Program-made: the position numbers and the translations under genes
Assembly: GCF_016741815.1 (NCBI RefSeq)
Contig: NZ_JAERRJ010000003.1
Span: 434,001 to 498,000 of the forward strand
Length of the DNA: 64,000 nucleotides
From: Nocardia acididurans
GTDB taxonomy: Bacteria > Actinomycetota > Actinomycetes > Mycobacteriales > Mycobacteriaceae
Direction of reading: 5' to 3'
Shown: piece after piece, positions 62,548-64,000 of the stretch
How the letters are laid out: every line of letters starts with the position of its first letter
Position numbering within the stretch: position 1 is the stretch's first letter
Notes under the pieces: generated by a model
What the model was told of the DNA's origin: nothing
Database searches by the model: none
Seen by the model: only the letters and a program-made list of their open reading frames with translations

Positions 62548-64000
62548 TTGAACCCAAAGAAACGTGTTGGCCGGCGACCTCGTTCGTACTTGGTGGACAC
62601 TCACCCTGATATCGCGGCTCAGTACCACCCGCGATACAACACGCTCGATCTTGAGACACTGGGCACCGGATCTAGCTCGAAGGTTTGGTGGTTCCACAGG
62701 GCCAATGACGGGCAGATTCACGAATGGCCAGCCACCCCAGCGCATCGAACCTCTGGCCGTGGCTGCGCGGTATGCGCAGGCAAGCGAGTGCAGCCCGGTG
62801 TCAACGACTTAGCGACCAATTATCCTGAGATAGCTAAAGATTGGCATCCCAGCCGGAACGAACTAACACCAAATGAGGTGTCGCCGGGCTCGGACAAGAG
62901 AGTGTGGTGGCGCTGCAGTCGAGGCCACGAATACGAGAATTCGATCTCGAAGCGTACGGTAAGCGGCAGAGGTTGCGCCGTGTGCGCAGGGCAAACAGTT
63001 CTGAAGGGGCACAATGATCTCGCGACGCTGAATCCTGTCCTCGCTGCCGAATGGCATCCCGATTTCAATGGCGATCTCACTGCTTCTGACGTGACTGCCG
63101 GCACGGGGCGCCGCATCTGGTGGCTCGGTGAGTGCGGACATCCGTACACCGCTACCGTCGACCAGCGCCGCCGCGGGAATGGGTGCGCTGTCTGCGCTGG
63201 TCATCAAGTGCTACCAGGAGTGAATAACCTTGCCACCACTCATCCAGCTATCGCCGCAGAGTGGCACCCGCACCTCAACATTCCGCTCGCTCTCGACCAG
63301 ATGACCGCCGGATCCGAGTTGAAGGTGTCCTGGCTGGGTTTCTGTGGCCACACGTTCCAAGCCACAATCCACAGTCGTGCACTCGGAGGGATCGGCTGCG
63401 GTGTGTGCCACGGAACTCAAGTAGTAGGTGGCATAAATGATTTGGCAACTTACGCGCCAGCTGTAGCAGCCCAGTGGCATCCAAGCCTGAACAAGACAGA
63501 AGCCTCTGGTGTGTACTACGCGACACAGGCGCATGCATGGTGGAAATGCAGCTCTGGGCACGAATGGCGTGCAGTGGTCCGAACACGATCGGTCCATCCG
63601 AGAACCGGATGTCCCAAATGCTCGGCCTCTGGACCGGAAAAGGAACTACTCGCTGCTCTGGAGAACATATTTGACGAGGTCGAACACGATGCGCGCCTAC
63701 CCGTTCGATGGGGAGCATTCAGTCGCTCACGAGTCGATATCCGCGTTCACGCCAATGGTATAAATGCTCTGATCGAGTACGACGGTGCATACTGGCATCG
63801 CAACAAAATTGACAAAGATACCGAGAAAACCTTGGCCTTACTCCGAGCCGGATATCACATTGTAAGGGTGAGAGAGGGCGACCTGCCCGACCTAGTGCTA
63901 GATAGTCCGCGTCTGCTGCAGATTCGCAGACAAGCATCGAACACACTTGCTGAGATCGCGGCCTCGATCGCCGTATGGATAGAAAGTCAAACCCAAATAC
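62548..64000 (+). CDS. Treble-clef zinc-finger protein with nuclease domain (cut by right edge)
   Basis: Frame open to the window edge. It starts at TTG 62548, the first usable codon after a TAG at 62500. Five repeats of about 67 residues each carry the pattern LAAEWHPxxN, a WWxCxxGHxW-type segment and GCAVCAG (the last repeat GCPKCSA). This is the DUF4379/treble-clef repeat. In the first repeat the leading cysteine is replaced (FHRANDGQIHEW). A C-terminal domain with LIEYDGAYWHRNKIDKD and GYHIVRVREGDLP resembles Vsr/DUF559 endonucleases. It probably recognises nucleic acid by the fingers and cuts it. Confidence 0.8.
   Translation, partial: MNPKKRVGRRPRSYLVDTHPDIAAQYHPRYNTLDLETLGTGSSSKVWWFHRANDGQIHEWPATPAHRTSGRGCAVCAGKRVQPGVNDLATNYPEIAKDWHPSRNELTPNEVSPGSDKRVWWRCSRGHEYENSISKRTVSGRGCAVCAGQTVLKGHNDLATLNPVLAAEWHPDFNGDLTASDVTAGTGRRIWWLGECGHPYTATVDQRRRGNGCAVCAGHQVLPGVNNLATTHPAIAAEWHPHLNIPLALDQMTAGSELKVSWLGFCGHTFQATIHSRALGGIGCGVCHGTQVVGGINDLATYAPAVAAQWHPSLNKTEASGVYYATQAHAWWKCSSGHEWRAVVRTRSVHPRTGCPKCSASGPEKELLAALENIFDEVEHDARLPVRWGAFSRSRVDIRVHANGINALIEYDGAYWHRNKIDKDTEKTLALLRAGYHIVRVREGDLPDLVLDSPRLLQIRRQASNTLAEIAASIAVWIESQTQI

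Overview
The window looks like chromosome from a mycolic-acid-bearing actinomycete, most likely Nocardia or a close relative. GC is high, GTG and TTG starts are common, and ATGA stop/start overlaps are frequent. Lineage markers are an antigen-85-like mycolyltransferase/esterase (41986-42951), a 19-kDa-antigen type lipoprotein (34640-35188) and a geosmin synthase (17367-19538). The assignment is inference from gene families; no 16S gene is present.

Layout. 0-5 kb: the end of a MoxR-type AAA+ ATPase coupled to a DUF5682 protein, then a GT39-type membrane glycosyltransferase. About 5.3 kb: tRNA-Ala(GGC). 5.5-11 kb: a PAP2 phosphatase, then a four-gene unit of Ser/Thr kinase, a 49-residue membrane protein, a zinc-ribbon P-loop GTPase-like protein and a GAP1-type protein. 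This unit resembles NTP-dependent conflict or signalling systems. 11-16 kb: a frameshifted condensation-domain gene, a P450, a SAM methyltransferase, and a roadblock/PATAN-like pair. 16-19.6 kb: a polyprenyl diphosphate synthase and geosmin synthase. 19.7-28.9 kb: a MurG-like glycosyltransferase, an HPF/RaiA-like protein, a GAF-LuxR regulator divergent from two acyl-CoA ligases, and a cyclase/MFS pair. 28.9-34.5 kb: a four-gene operon of two unknown proteins, a TPR protein and a CHAT protease-like protein, the best candidate for an undescribed system. 34.6-50.7 kb: lipoprotein, membrane protein, MFS transporters, GH65 phosphorylase with a beta-phosphoglucomutase, an antigen-85-like protein, VOC/TetR, M3 peptidase, TPR, NarI-like and GH1/TetR genes. 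50.7-55.7 kb: a peptide/nickel-type ABC importer behind a cobalamin riboswitch, so its cargo is probably cobalt or a corrinoid.

From about 57 kb to the right edge the window becomes an accessory island. It holds VapBC, an ADP-ribosyltransferase with a 47-residue partner, a HigBA-like pair with a frameshifted toxin, and a replication-relaxation protein. It continues with an AbiJ-like nuclease fusion and a treble-clef zinc-finger nuclease cut by the window edge. Base composition is visibly lower in GC from about 61.3 kb. Three near-identical copies of a short repeat bound the ADP-ribosyltransferase and HigBA modules. In one frame the repeat encodes a conserved micropeptide, and every variable site in its core falls at a third codon position.

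Two genes contain single-base frameshifts (11000-12494 and 59017-59389), and one MFS gene lacks a stop where its family should end (40759-42717). These could be real decay or homopolymer assembly errors. No rRNA, CRISPR array or insertion-sequence transposase was seen.
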